Assembly (NCBI GenBank): GCA_009380025.1
Contig: WHSP01000009.1
Location: 29,286-61,717 of the forward strand
DNA length: 32,432 bases
Direction: 5' to 3'
From: Gemmatimonas sp.
GTDB lineage: Bacteria > Gemmatimonadota > Gemmatimonadetes > Longimicrobiales > Longimicrobiaceae
Positions 6,673-16,458 of this stretch are shown here, piece by piece; within the stretch, counting starts at the first letter, position 1, and each line of letters opens with the position of its first letter. Below the pieces are notes generated by a model. The model searched no databases and was not told the origin of the DNA. It worked only from the letters and a program-made list of their open reading frames with translations. Made by a program: the position numbers and the translations under genes.

Positions 6673-9600
6673 ATGTACCAAACGCTGTCAACGCGAATGT
6701 CCCGATTGGCGACTGGTCTAGCGGTCGCGCTGCTGGGCATCGCACCCACCCTCGATGCGCAAACCGGAACGGTCACCGGGGTGGTGACGGATGCGCAGAC
6801 GCTGCAACCGCTGGCGTCAGCACAGGTCTCGATCACGGAGCTCGGGACCGGAGCGGTGACGCAACAGAACGGACGCTTCGTGCTGATCAATGTGCCCGCC
6901 GGCACGCACACGGTGAGCGTCCAACGAATCGGGTATGGAACGGAGGAAGCGGCGGTCACGGTTGCCGACGGCGAATCCGTCAACCAGGACTTCGCGATCA
7001 CCGAAGAGGCCCTGGCGCTCGACGAAGTCATCGTGACGGGCACACCGGGAGGAAGCCAACGCAGGGCGATAGGCAACACGGTGGCGACCATCGACGCCGC
7101 AGAAATCACCGAGCAAGTCGCCGTCAGCACCATGCAGGACATGCTCGCCGGCCGCACACCCGGACTCCAATAGAATGTTCAAAACGGCAGCGTAGGAGCC
7201 GGCTCTCCCGTCCAGCTTCGCGGCGCCGGCAGCTTCACCTCCTCACGGAACCAACCCCTCATCTACGTCGACGGCGTCCGCGTCAACAACAGCACGGAGG
7301 CTGGGCCCAACCTCGGTGAGGGCGAGCAAGTCAACGTCCTGGACGACTTCAATCCCGAAGACATCGAGAGCATCGAGATCATCAAGGGTCCGGCGGCCGC
7401 CAGCCTCTATGGCACCGAGGCTTCCGCCGGCGTGATCCAGATCATCACCAAGCGCGGCCAGGAGGGCGCCCCGCGGTTCAACGTCTCGATCCGGCAGGGT
7501 ACGAATTTCATGATGGATCCCGCTGGCCGGCTGGGAACGATGTGGACATGCCCTGAGAGCGAATCTCCAGGCACCTGCGAGACGGAGGAAGAGCTCGTTT
7601 CGTACAACATGTATGAGGAAGCGAATCGATACATCCAGGAGGGCTACTTCGACTGGCCCACCGAGAACCTCTACTCATACGGCCGCGCTCAGGGCTACAA
7701 CCTGGACGTGGCGGGTGGTGCTCAGGCGATCCGCTATTTCGTTTCGGCCAACTACGACACCGAGGCTGGGTCGGCCTGGTACAACACGGACGAGACGTTC
7801 CGGCTGCGTGGGAACCTCGGCGTCATCTTCAACGACTACCTTTCGCTCGACGTTTCGAGCGGCTTCGTCGATGGTAGCACGCGCTTCGAGGGATCCACCA
7901 TCGGCGACGGCGGTCTCTGGCAGGATATGGTCTGGTCCAACGGCTACTACCTGGATCGGATCACGCCGTTCGACAGCCCGACTTCGCGCAACCCGAACCC
8001 GCGGCTCGGCGGCTTCCAGGAGCACCTTCCCGCCGATGTCGCTGAGACCGAGGGCACGCGGGACTTTTCTCGGTTTACCGGCTCCGCGACGCTCAACTTC
8101 GTCGTGCCGGAGATCGACCTCGGGGTCACGACAGCCGGAATCAACTCTCGGGCCGTCGTCGGTATCGACAAGGGGTGGGACGTCAACCGCCTCCTCTTTC
8201 TGGCCGAGGACGGCATCGTGCCGGAGCACCTGAGGCAGTATACCGATGAGTGGTCGTCGGTCTACTCCGAGACTGAGACGGGCGAGATGACGTACGAGCG
8301 ACCGATCAGCACCAACCTCACGTTCGACTATTCGCTCAGCGCGAGCCTCGACCTGGGAGAGGCGTTCGGTTCGCAGACGTCGTTCGGCGCGCAGTACTAC
8401 ACCAGCTCGGTCGATGAATTCGCTAACAGCGGGAACGGGTTCGCCTCGCCGTTGTCGAAGACAATCAATCAGCTGTCGCAGCCGCAGATGACCACGGAGT
8501 ACTCCTACACGGAGAACAAGTCTCTGGGTTTCTACGTGCAGCAGGAAGTCAGCTTCCGGGATCGGCTGTTCCTCACGGGAGCGATGCGCTTCGACGACAA
8601 CTCCACTTTCGGCACCGACGCGCCGGCTATCCGCTATCCGAAGGTCTCGGGCGCATGAGTCATTTCTGAAGAGAGCTTCTGGCGCATCAATCCGATCAGC
8701 ACGTTTCGCCTACGCGGCGCGTGGGGCAAGGCCGGTCGTCAGCCGAGCGCGCTATCGGGCCTGAATACCTACACGACGATTCCTGGCCCGGGCGGGGCCT
8801 CTGCCATTCGCCCGGATAGCCTGGGCAACCCGGCGATCGAGCCGGAGGTCAGTACTGAGCTCGAGCTTGGTTTCGACTTCGCCATGTTCGACGATCGGAT
8901 CTCAGGTGAGTTCACGCACTACTGGCGGAAGGATGAGAACCAGCTCCTCGGGGTCGACGTTCAGTCCAGCTACGGCATCCCGGGCGACGTGGAACAGAAT
9001 CTCGGAAGGATCGACAACTGGGGATGGGAGGCGCTGGTCAGTACCCGGGTGTACGACAGTCCAAGTTTCTCGTTCGGCCTCGATCTCTCCGCCGACCACA
9101 CGGACAACGAGATCAAAGAGCTCGGCGCCTACAACGGGGACGTCGCGGACGGCATACTCGTCGGGCTACCCTTCCCCAACGTGATCACGGACAACTGGGT
9201 CCTGTCAGCTGAGTTCGACCCGGATGCGCCGGCCGCGGGGAACTTCACGAACGCGTTGGGTGAGCGGATCACCGCCCTTTGTGATGCCGGGATCAGCCTG
9301 GCGCCAGAGGGGGCCACTAATTCGGCACAGTACGGGCGGATGCCGGGCGGTGACGCCGTTCCCTGTTCCGAGATCCCGGATCAGCAGCTGTACGTCGGGC
9401 GCGGGTTCGCGACCCATACGTTCAGTGTTGCGCCGACGATCGGGCTATTCGGCAACCAGCTGCAGATCTTCGCGCTGGCCGAAGGACAGTACGGCCGGAC
9501 GAATCTCGACAACGCCCACGCCTGGGGTCACTTCTACAACAACTCGAAAATTGCCCAGCTGGAGAACGATGCGCTCTGGGTGGCCAGCGATCGCTTGAAC

Positions 9601-9897
9601 GAGACCGGAGTGGATCACGCCAAGACGATCTACGACGCCTCTTTCTGGAAGCTGCGCGACGTCGGTGCCCGGTACAACCTGCCGCAGTCCATCGTCCAGC
9701 GGACGGGCGCGGACCGGGTCTCCCTTGCGATCTCTGGCCGCAACCTCTGGACTATCTGGCGGGCACAGGAGGAAATCTGGGGTCACGCCATCACCGACCC
9801 TGAGTTTGGAGATCCGACGGTGCAAGGCGGCGGCGGGAACTTCTACTCAATTCCGCCTCTGTCGAGCGTGAACGCGACCCTTCGAGTCTCGTTCTGA
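6673..9897 (+). pseudogene. SusC/RagA-type TonB-dependent receptor with two in-frame stop codons
   Basis: Read through, this is a full-length receptor of about 1074 codons. It has a signal peptide (MYQTLSTRMSRLATGLAVAL), a carboxypeptidase-regulatory-like domain from residue 30 (TGTVTGVVTDAQTLQPLASA), the segment LDEVIVTGTPGG, a plug (PLIYVDGVRVNN; IESIEIIKGPAAASLYGTEA) and a barrel ending in RVSF, the usual aromatic C-terminus. TAG at 7171-7173 (codon 167, after AGRTPGLQ) and TGA at 8656-8658 (after YPKVSGA, before VISEE) interrupt it, with no frameshift anywhere. The TGA lies where homologues as I recall them carry Trp. Each stop is one transition from a sense codon (CAG or TGG). TAG and TGA end other genes here, so recoding is unlikely. 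It is either a recent pseudogene, a readthrough gene or carries sequence errors. SusD follows. Confidence 0.85.
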
Positions 9898-10018
9898 TCG
9901 CGAGGTTGCCAAGCTGAGCGTAGGTCGATGCCATGTGGGCGGCAGTGCGCGACTTCGATCGCGCCGCTGACCGCCAGGCTCGACGACCATCCATTTGACC
10001 AACCAACGACTTTTGAAG

Positions 10019-11629
10019 ATGATCTTCCAAGAATGGCAAGGACAACGCCGGGGGAGGGCGGCCACGGCCGGCATCGTTCTCCTCTCCCTCGGTGGGTTCA
10101 CCGCATGTGATAGCTTGCTCGAAGCGGACCTGCCCCACGTCCTCACCGATGCTGCGATCGAGGCGCCGGGAACGGCCGAGACCCAGGTAAACTCGGCGAT
10201 CGCACTCTTCGAGTGCGGCTACTCGGCGCTCGGCGTCACAGCGCTCGGTCACGAGGACGTGATGGAGTCAATCGCGGGTGCCGCACAGCAACATCAGTTC
10301 GATCAGACCCCCAACCTGGGCAACTGTGACCCGACCTCGGCGAGCACCGCCTGGCTGGACCCGGTGATGGGTGCGCGGTCCCGGATCTCGACCGATCCGG
10401 CGAAGCTGGTATCCACCGCTGAGGGCGAAGCGAACGGGGTCTATGACCGGATCAACGGCGAGTGGGCGCTCGGTGCGGACGGAGAGAGGCTCTCCGCGAT
10501 CGCTTCGATCTATATGGCCATGTCACTCACCCACCTCGGCGAGTTCGTGTGCGAAGCGTCGTTCGACGGTAGCGATCTCGTGACACCGACGGAATTGCTC
10601 AACCTCGCCGACGACTGGATCACCAGTCGTGCGCTCGTGCACATCGACGAGTTCGGCGACTTCACGATGCCCTTCGGGATCGCCCCGAGCGCTCGGGGGA
10701 TGGCGTTGGCAGTTCGCTCGCGAATCCGCTGGGCGAACCGCGACCTCGAAGGCGTGGCGGCCGACGCAGCCGAAGTCCTTGGCGGCAACCCGACGTTCAC
10801 CGCCTGGATCACCCGTGAGACCGGCGAGACCCGACGGAACAAGATCTACCATTCGGTGACGGCCGTCGGCTACTCCGGAGGCCTCGGGATCAACGACTGG
10901 TGGAACCCCTCGATCCGCAGGGCCAATCCGGTCACGGGCGAGCCGTGGCCGGATCCGATCCCCTTCACGGGCTACCTATTCCTTGGCATTATGCCCGACG
11001 GCCGGGCACTCGAGGCGGGGAACCTCCCCGTTCGTTGGGCGGAGGAGGAGCGTGACGACGCCCGCCAGCCGATTCCGCTGAACAACGGTGCGGTTCCCGA
11101 CACCCGCGTCCAGCACATCTTCAAGTCCATCCAGGGACCCGCGCCTCGCGAAGTGCCCGATCGCTACGGGGCCGAGGACGACGACATCCCGTACATGTCG
11201 TGGGAAGAGCTCCGGCTCATCCAGGCGGACTACAACCTGAGCCAGGGAAATCTAGAAAGCGCAATCGACCATGTGAACTCGCTGCGCGTTGGGCACGGGC
11301 TTCCCGAAGTTTCCGGCGCCTATCGTACGAGCCTGGCTGGCAACGCCGAGGCGGTGCGCTCGTTGCTGCTCGAGGAACGGCGGCGGGAGTTCTACGCGGA
11401 AGGGGGTCGCTACTGGTCAACCAAGATCCAGAACACCGACGTTCTCTGGTTCCCGCGCAACGAGGGGGAAACGCCCTTCCAGGGTTATGCGCTCGAGGGG
11501 GGGGTTAGACAGCGGTTCGGCGAGGACGAGTATACCGCGAATCCATACTTCATCGAACGCGGAGGTCTCGATGCCCGCGGGACGGGCTGTACAGACCTGT
11601 TCGGAGCGCAGGCGCCGGTGATCTTCTAG
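10019..11629 (+). CDS. SusD/RagB-family outer-membrane lipoprotein
   Basis: The product is 536 residues. It carries a signal peptide with lipobox GGFTAC (Cys30), followed by DSLLEADLP, the usual start of mature SusD-like proteins. Helical TPR-like stretches follow (ASIYMAMSLTHLGEFVCEAS; WEELRLIQADYNLSQGN). The C-terminal third contains SLLLEERRREFYAEGGRYW, the conserved RagB/SusD motif. SusD proteins sit on the cell surface, bind glycans, peptides or other oligomers, and cap the SusC channel. The substrate cannot be deduced; no glycosidase genes are adjacent. The ATG at 10019 is preferred; an in-frame TTG at 9995 is also possible, and neither has a clear ribosome-binding site. The gene is intact although its SusC partner is interrupted. 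Confidence 0.9.
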   Translation: MIFQEWQGQRRGRAATAGIVLLSLGGFTACDSLLEADLPHVLTDAAIEAPGTAETQVNSAIALFECGYSALGVTALGHEDVMESIAGAAQQHQFDQTPNLGNCDPTSASTAWLDPVMGARSRISTDPAKLVSTAEGEANGVYDRINGEWALGADGERLSAIASIYMAMSLTHLGEFVCEASFDGSDLVTPTELLNLADDWITSRALVHIDEFGDFTMPFGIAPSARGMALAVRSRIRWANRDLEGVAADAAEVLGGNPTFTAWITRETGETRRNKIYHSVTAVGYSGGLGINDWWNPSIRRANPVTGEPWPDPIPFTGYLFLGIMPDGRALEAGNLPVRWAEEERDDARQPIPLNNGAVPDTRVQHIFKSIQGPAPREVPDRYGAEDDDIPYMSWEELRLIQADYNLSQGNLESAIDHVNSLRVGHGLPEVSGAYRTSLAGNAEAVRSLLLEERRREFYAEGGRYWSTKIQNTDVLWFPRNEGETPFQGYALEGGVRQRFGEDEYTANPYFIERGGLDARGTGCTDLFGAQAPVIF

Positions 11630-11657
11630 ACCTGACCGAAACGCAACCGCAATTCAC

Positions 11658-11710
11658 CGCAGAGGCGCAGAGGACCTTCGCCAACGGCGTGGTTCTCTGC
11701 GCCCTCTGCG
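11658..11710. repeat. CGCAGAGG-type inverted repeat after susD
   Basis: The left arm CGCAGAGGCGCAGAG (11658-11672) pairs with the right arm CTCTGCGCCCTCTGCG (11695-11710), with one bulged base. Similar CGCAGAGG repeats are scattered through many bacterial genomes. It begins about 28 bases after the susD stop and may end or stabilise that transcript. Confidence 0.55.
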
Positions 11711-11814
11711 TACCTTGAGCTCTCCACGAGGCAAACCGAGCGACGCCGTTCGGATTGGATCACACAGGTGGCGTATTCTCGTTTTCGTCTCGGATCACCT
11801 GAATTTCCAATCGA

Positions 11815-11866
11815 TAGCCAGTAGAGTAGGGACCAGGCTCCGGCCTGGTCCCTACTCTACTGGCTA
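11815..11866. repeat. Perfect palindrome, 23-base arms, 6-base loop
   Basis: Bases 11815-11837 are exactly complementary to 11844-11866 around the loop CTCCGG; the arm contains AGAGTAGGGACCAGG. It would fold into a very stable hairpin on either strand and sits between two converging genes, as expected of a bidirectional transcription barrier. There is no T-run on either side, so the mechanism is uncertain. Confidence 0.75.
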
Positions 11867-11955
11867 ATCTTTGCCGTCCCGTGAGGCTGGACACGCCCGA
11901 CTCGCGACGCACCGCCCACAAAGCCCGGGGCGGGTGCCTTCTTAAGTTTCGCAGT

Positions 11956-14694
11956 TCAGGGGTTGAGCCAGTAATTGACCTTGAGGGCGACGATGTTGTC
12001 GGGCCGGATGCGGAAGAGCTCGCGGGCATCGTCGCCGAAGTCGAGGCGTCCGAAGGATTGTGCGACGGGGTCGACATCCATCCCGGTGATCGTGTGTTCC
12101 CGGTGCTGCTGCCAGACGAGGTACAGCGTCGAACCCTGGCGCCATTCCCAGCGGAGCACAGCATTCCCGAGCAGACTCCGGTAATCGAAATCGAGGTCCC
12201 GGACGAGGAAGGCATTCGCATCCCCAGAGCCGTCCGGATCCACTTCCAGCATGCCATCCGGCTGTCGCTCGACGGTGCCGGCGTCGTCGCCGTAACGCAC
12301 GAACTCGAAGGTGCCCGGCGCACGCAACTCCTTCAAGGTTCCGTAGCTCCCGGTCGAAATGAACGGTTGGGCGTACATCTGAAGCGATAGGCCCGGAAAG
12401 AAGGTCACGTTGACCCGAGATTCGATGCCGAGCGTCGTCTGATCGAGGCTCGCGAAAACGTACCGGTTGGCGAAGGTGTGGGTGGCCAACGGATCGATGA
12501 CGGTCGTGACGTACTGCGCCGCTGTCCGATCTCGGGACAGGCTCGGACCAATCCGGATTTCCCAGTTCTCTCGCGGCTGGTAGCCGAGCTCCAGGTCAAG
12601 GCTCCGGCCCCACGAGCCGCCCTCTTCTCCGTACCACGCGAGGGACCCGCTCCCCGAGTAGGCCTTTCGCGTATCGGTGTTGAGATTGATGCTGGCCTGG
12701 TAGCCGCGGGGGACCCGGCTGAGCGGCCCGCCGCGCGTCAGACGATCATCGTAGGTTTCCGGCGTGTACTCGACCCGCCAACCGCTCCCCCAGTAGTTCG
12801 CCCACTGGTAGCGGCCGTTGAGGTTGAAGTTGAGCAGCAGCGGTTGGCCGGCGTAGTTCCAGATCGCGTCGGGGCCGCCTCCGACGTTCCAGCTGCGTAG
12901 GAACCTCCCGGGCGTCACCTGGTTGTACTGGAGGTGGGTATCGAAGATGAGCCGATCGGCGTAGCTCTGGAAGCCGATGTCGTTGACTTCATACCTTGGG
13001 CTTGCGGCCGCAAGGGCGATCCGGCCAGTCATCGCGCCGGCCTGCTTGTTGATCTCGGTCATCGCGTAGTAGCCGAAGAGGCTCTCCGCGCTCGGGTCGT
13101 AGTCGAGGTGGGTCGCATCCGGCCGCTGGAGGTATCGCGTCGACGTGCGCTGTGTGCGTGCGACCGCTCCGGCGCTCCCGGTGACGTAGCTGGGGCTGAA
13201 GGTGGTACTGAATCGCCAGGTCCGCTCCGCCCATTCGTGCGCGAAGTCGAGCCCACCGGTCAGAGCCGCCGAGTGAAGGCGGTCTCCGAGGTCCTCGCCC
13301 AGGTCCCGATTGACTGCGGTGAAGACGCCACCGATCCGAGTGTTCCCTCCGTTGGCATCCCGGCGTACCCGCCCAACCACGTAGTTCGCCGCCGCCTCGA
13401 CCACGGCCCGTGCGGGCAACCCCTCTCCATCGATATAGCGAGCCGTCTCCCGGTTCGTGACCACGTCCAGGAGGCCGATCGACCATCCCTCCCCGACCTT
13501 GCCGGTGAGCTTGGCTGCCCCGAGGATCGTCGTAGCCGCCGGCTCATCCGAATAGAGAGCCCCGGACGGTACTGACCCCTGAGGGGACCGTCCCATCCGA
13601 CGGGAATAGAGGAGCTCTGGCGCACGTCCGGTACTTCCGGTCGGTCCTCCCTCGCCGAACCGGAAGATCTCGGCACCCTCGATGAAAAACGGTCGCTTCT
13701 CGTCGAATCGAGTTTCGAAAGCTGTGAGGTTGATCACCGCCGGATCGACCTCGACCTGCCCGAAGTCGGGGTTCACGCTGGCGTCGAGGGTGATGTTCGA
13801 GCTGACCCTGTACTTCACGTCCAGCCCTGCGTTGCCGAAAACCTCAGATCCCGTGCGGTACGGGTTCTCGAGGTCGATCCCGGGGGTGGTCTGTCCGTCG
13901 AGGTACTCCGCGCGACCGGTGACGTAGGGGAGGAGCTCGAGCCGTCGCCCTTGCCGGATCCCGCCAATCCCCTGGAGGTGGCCGAAGCGCGGAACGCCCC
14001 CACGCTCTAGCTTCGGCGTGAACGCGAAGAGCGTCTGCTCCTGCTTTCGGTGAATCCAACGCTCGAACTGGATACCCCAGACCTGGGCTTCGACGGGCCG
14101 GAAACGCAACTGGCTGAACGGAATTCGCATCTCGACCGACCATCCCTCCGGGTCCAGCGATGTCGCCACGTCCCAGACGGGATCCCATGAGCTGTCGTTT
14201 TGACCGATCGAGATCAGCTCGTCCTGCCTGACCCCCGACGGATTGGTGGCAAACCTGTAAGCCGTCTGGTGGTCGTGATAGCTATCGAGGACGACGACGA
14301 AGAGGTCAGACTCCGAGAGCGAGGCGTCCCGGCGGTCCAGGCGCGTCGTTACCTCGCCGGAGTCCCCCAGTCTCCCTCCGATATAGATCGCCTGCTCGTC
14401 GAACGCGATCCGAACCTCGGTGACTTCGCTCGCGGGTCGACCTTCGAACGGGTCGAGCTGGGTGAACTCGGTTACAGCCGGCGCTGCCGACCAGACCGGC
14501 TCGTCGAGCTGCCCGTCGACGGCGATCGGCTCCTCGGCCTGGACTGCGTGTGCCTGCGGAGCGGCGACTGCGTGGGACTGTTGCAGAGCAGGCGGTACGC
14601 TCCCTTCCTGCGCCGACGCCCCTCGCGGAAGAAAAGCCGCGAGCAGCAACGCGGCAGCAGTCAGAAGGATACGCCGGCCTTGCCGTCGGGTCAT
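11956..14694 (-). CDS. DUF5916 outer-membrane protein with CBM9-like N-terminal domain
   Basis: The product is 912 residues. The signal peptide MTRRQGRRILLTAAALLLAA ends near GASAQ. Residues about 55-230 form a carbohydrate-binding family 9-like domain (IAVDGQLDEPVWSAAPAV; VRIAFDEQAIYIGGRL; DLFVVVLDSYHDHQTAYRF; WSVEMRIPFSQLRF). The rest is the DUF5916 region, with NAGLDVKYRVSSNITLDASV, NPDFGQVEVDPAVINLTAFE and RFDEKRPFFIEGAEIF, all characteristic, followed by alternating beta-strands of a barrel. The family is common in Gemmatimonadota, Bacteroidota and Acidobacteriota; its substrate is unknown, with transport or surface binding of carbohydrate or peptide suspected. Length is typical. No strong ribosome-binding site is visible. 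It stands alone on the minus strand. Confidence 0.9.
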   Translation of the reverse strand: MTRRQGRRILLTAAALLLAAFLPRGASAQEGSVPPALQQSHAVAAPQAHAVQAEEPIAVDGQLDEPVWSAAPAVTEFTQLDPFEGRPASEVTEVRIAFDEQAIYIGGRLGDSGEVTTRLDRRDASLSESDLFVVVLDSYHDHQTAYRFATNPSGVRQDELISIGQNDSSWDPVWDVATSLDPEGWSVEMRIPFSQLRFRPVEAQVWGIQFERWIHRKQEQTLFAFTPKLERGGVPRFGHLQGIGGIRQGRRLELLPYVTGRAEYLDGQTTPGIDLENPYRTGSEVFGNAGLDVKYRVSSNITLDASVNPDFGQVEVDPAVINLTAFETRFDEKRPFFIEGAEIFRFGEGGPTGSTGRAPELLYSRRMGRSPQGSVPSGALYSDEPAATTILGAAKLTGKVGEGWSIGLLDVVTNRETARYIDGEGLPARAVVEAAANYVVGRVRRDANGGNTRIGGVFTAVNRDLGEDLGDRLHSAALTGGLDFAHEWAERTWRFSTTFSPSYVTGSAGAVARTQRTSTRYLQRPDATHLDYDPSAESLFGYYAMTEINKQAGAMTGRIALAAASPRYEVNDIGFQSYADRLIFDTHLQYNQVTPGRFLRSWNVGGGPDAIWNYAGQPLLLNFNLNGRYQWANYWGSGWRVEYTPETYDDRLTRGGPLSRVPRGYQASINLNTDTRKAYSGSGSLAWYGEEGGSWGRSLDLELGYQPRENWEIRIGPSLSRDRTAAQYVTTVIDPLATHTFANRYVFASLDQTTLGIESRVNVTFFPGLSLQMYAQPFISTGSYGTLKELRAPGTFEFVRYGDDAGTVERQPDGMLEVDPDGSGDANAFLVRDLDFDYRSLLGNAVLRWEWRQGSTLYLVWQQHREHTITGMDVDPVAQSFGRLDFGDDARELFRIRPDNIVALKVNYWLNP

Positions 14695-15408
14695 CGCAAA
14701 GAACTGGACTGTGATGGAGTGCCTCCCTCTCCGTCATTCCCGCGAAAGCGGGAGTCCAGCCCCTGGATCCCGGCCTTCGCGGGCATCTGACCAAGGGGCG
14801 CAAGAGATCTAGAGGAAGCACAAGGACGAAGGGAAACGCAAGAATGACAAGAGCAGCGCGGCGGATGACGAAGAAGCACGAGCTGCCGCCTTCGACTACC
14901 CTGCCCTACTGTCGCGGCAAGATATCGCCGGCCTCTAATCCGTCAAAGTGGTGACGAGCAATCGCTATTGGCCCGCGGACGGGTGACTAATGTATACACC
15001 CGTTCCGGACCGGACGCTGGGACGAGCAGCGGTCACCCTGAGCTTCGTTGCGCTCGGACCGCGTATGCTTCAGATTTGGTTACAGGTAGTCCCGACGTCG
15101 TGGGCGCAGTTTTCGGGCGAACGCCTTTCGGGATGCCACTCGCTGGCTCTGCGTGCGACCACGGCGGCAAACGTGAATCCCTGCCCGGTGGTACTCCGGA
15201 TCGAATGCGCGAGTTCGTCGGTGCTCCGCTTCCACATTGCGTACCGCGAATCAGCGCATCCGCACCCGTAGCGGGCCGGCGCGATCTCGCGCGGATGCCT
15301 TGCCCATAGATCCCCATCGACACCGGGTCCGAACCGGGCCCAGGAACAGTGCAGTACCGGTAGTTCGACTCGTCGTGGCAAAGAGCAACGCGAACCCGGG
15401 AAAGTTCC
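14695..15408. other. Divergent intergenic region, 714 bases, no recognisable gene
   Basis: This is the longest gene-free stretch. It carries a copy of the dispersed repeat (14733-14788) next to the DUF5916 start, then sequence with no family resemblance in any frame. Open frames around 14990-15310 on both strands give Ser/Arg/Pro-rich translations, overlap each other and lack ribosome-binding sites. A weak promoter-like TATACA lies at 14993-14998 with TTGGCC 19 bases upstream. It could be decayed coding sequence. Confidence 0.5.
14733..14788. repeat. Dispersed palindromic repeat, copy C
   Basis: GTCATTCCCGCGAAAGCGGG followed by AGTCCAG, then after three bases CTGGATCCCGGCCTTCGCGGG. Both halves are nearly adjacent, so this copy folds into a compact hairpin in the 5' region of the minus-strand DUF5916 gene. 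Confidence 0.75.
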
Positions 15409-16284
15409 ATGAAGTCGAGCGTCAGATCTCCAATCCCGACGATCCGAAGGGCGGGACTCGGAATCATTATCGCGGCTGCGCTGCTGCCCTCCCCTGCCCA
15501 CAGCCAGGCGGAAGACATCCCTCGGACGCCGTCCGGTAGACCTGACCTGAACGGCATCTGGCAGGCGCTCGGCAATGCCCACTGGGATATCGAGCCACAC
15601 ACGGCGCGTCCGGCTCTGGCCATGCAGCCGGGGCCGGTCGTTCCGGTACCGGCGGAAGAAGTGCTCGCGCTGGGGGCGATCGGTGCGGTGCCGGCGAGCA
15701 TGGGAATCGTGGTTGACGGCGAGATTCCGTACCTACCGGAAGCGCTCGAACAACGAGAAGAGAACCGGGCGAATTACCTCGAACTCGACCCGGAAATCAA
15801 GTGTTACCTGCCCGGCGTTCCGCGCGGCAACTACATGCCCTTCCCGTTCCAGATCTTCCAGAGTGATCAGAAGTTCTTCATCGCGTACGAGTACGCGGGC
15901 GGGGTACGCGATATCTACCTCGAGGATCCCGGTCCGCCGGAAGTCGACTCGTGGATGGGCCAATCGGTCGGGCACTGGGAGGGCGACACCTTCGTCGTCA
16001 GGGTGAACGGATTCAACGGCCAGACGTGGTTCGATCGCGCCGGAAACCACCACAGCCCCTCGATGACGGTGGAGGAACGCTACACGATGACGAGCCCCTA
16101 TCACATCCTCTACGAGGCAACGATGGAGGATGCGGAGACGTTCTCTCGGCCGTGGATGATTCGGCTCCCGCTCTATCGTCGCATCGAGGAGAATACGCGG
16201 CTCGGACAGTTCAAGTGCGTCGAGTTCGTAGAGGAGCTGATCTACGGAGATCTCCGCAAGAACCCCATCGACCCGGAGAACTGA
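15409..16284 (+). CDS. Secreted protein of unknown function, PDLNGIW / GHWEGDT family (paralogue A)
   Basis: The product is 291 residues. The signal peptide RRAGLGIIIAAALLPSPAHS ends near residue 32; then TPSGRPDLNGIWQALG opens the mature protein. The core carries DPEIKCYLPGVPRGNYMPFP, QIFQSDQKFFIAYEYAGGVR and SVGHWEGDTFVVRVNGFNGQ, followed by MTVEERYTM. The GHWEGDT block is shared with the gene at 17048, so the two are distant paralogues of an uncharacterised exported family often found beside DUF6152 genes. No catalytic motif is recognised. GGGAAAG lies just upstream of the ATG. It opens a plus-strand run reaching 20288. Confidence 0.72.
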   Translation: MKSSVRSPIPTIRRAGLGIIIAAALLPSPAHSQAEDIPRTPSGRPDLNGIWQALGNAHWDIEPHTARPALAMQPGPVVPVPAEEVLALGAIGAVPASMGIVVDGEIPYLPEALEQREENRANYLELDPEIKCYLPGVPRGNYMPFPFQIFQSDQKFFIAYEYAGGVRDIYLEDPGPPEVDSWMGQSVGHWEGDTFVVRVNGFNGQTWFDRAGNHHSPSMTVEERYTMTSPYHILYEATMEDAETFSRPWMIRLPLYRRIEENTRLGQFKCVEFVEELIYGDLRKNPIDPEN

Positions 16285-16289
16285 TCATG

Positions 16290-16458
16290 ACGGGGCTCGC
16301 CTATACGGAGGGGGAGGCGAGGTGCCGATGGTGAGGATTGACGATCTGTTCTACGACGCCTGCCACGAAGAAACTACGCACTCTCCAACGTGCTGAGCGG
16401 TGCCCGCGCCGAGGAACGGCGCGAGGCCGAGGCAGCCGACACCGAGGATCGGAGGTAG
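16290..16458 (+). pseudogene. 3'-end remnant of a gene like the one at 17048
   Basis: A decayed start (AYTE, then GEVPM and RIDDLFYDACHE in shifting frames) matches the C-terminus of the gene at 17048 (AYTLPWGGEVPMNRMDEQLY...ACHEGNYAL). From about 16358 the DNA becomes almost identical to 18018-18118, encoding NYALSNVLSGARAEERREAE, but one base is missing after CACGAAG, so the frame is broken. The natural stop TAG at 16456 and the GGAGG that serves the next gene are kept. Only the last 50 or so codons of a gene about 356 codons long remain. Confidence 0.8.

Larger units (their letters stand above)
11630..11955. other. Convergent intergenic region with two hairpins
   Basis: This 326-base stretch lies between the 3' ends of the susD-like gene (plus) and the DUF5916 gene (minus). 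It holds an imperfect hairpin at 11658-11710, a perfect long palindrome at 11815-11866 and a weaker GC-rich inverted repeat near 11910-11938. No coding sequence is seen. Confidence 0.6.

Noticed and set aside
7171-8658. Reassigned stop codons as explanation for the susC interruptions
   Set aside because: TAG ends the genes at 3699, 11629 and 32414, and TGA ends many others, while TGG is used freely for Trp; a variant code does not fit.
11815-11866. Classic intrinsic terminator
   Set aside because: The stem is far longer than usual and no T-run follows on either strand, so it is listed as a repeat.
14968-15309. Possible small genes between DUF5916 and the first GHWEGDT gene
   Set aside because: Competing frames on both strands overlap, lack ribosome-binding sites and resemble no family.
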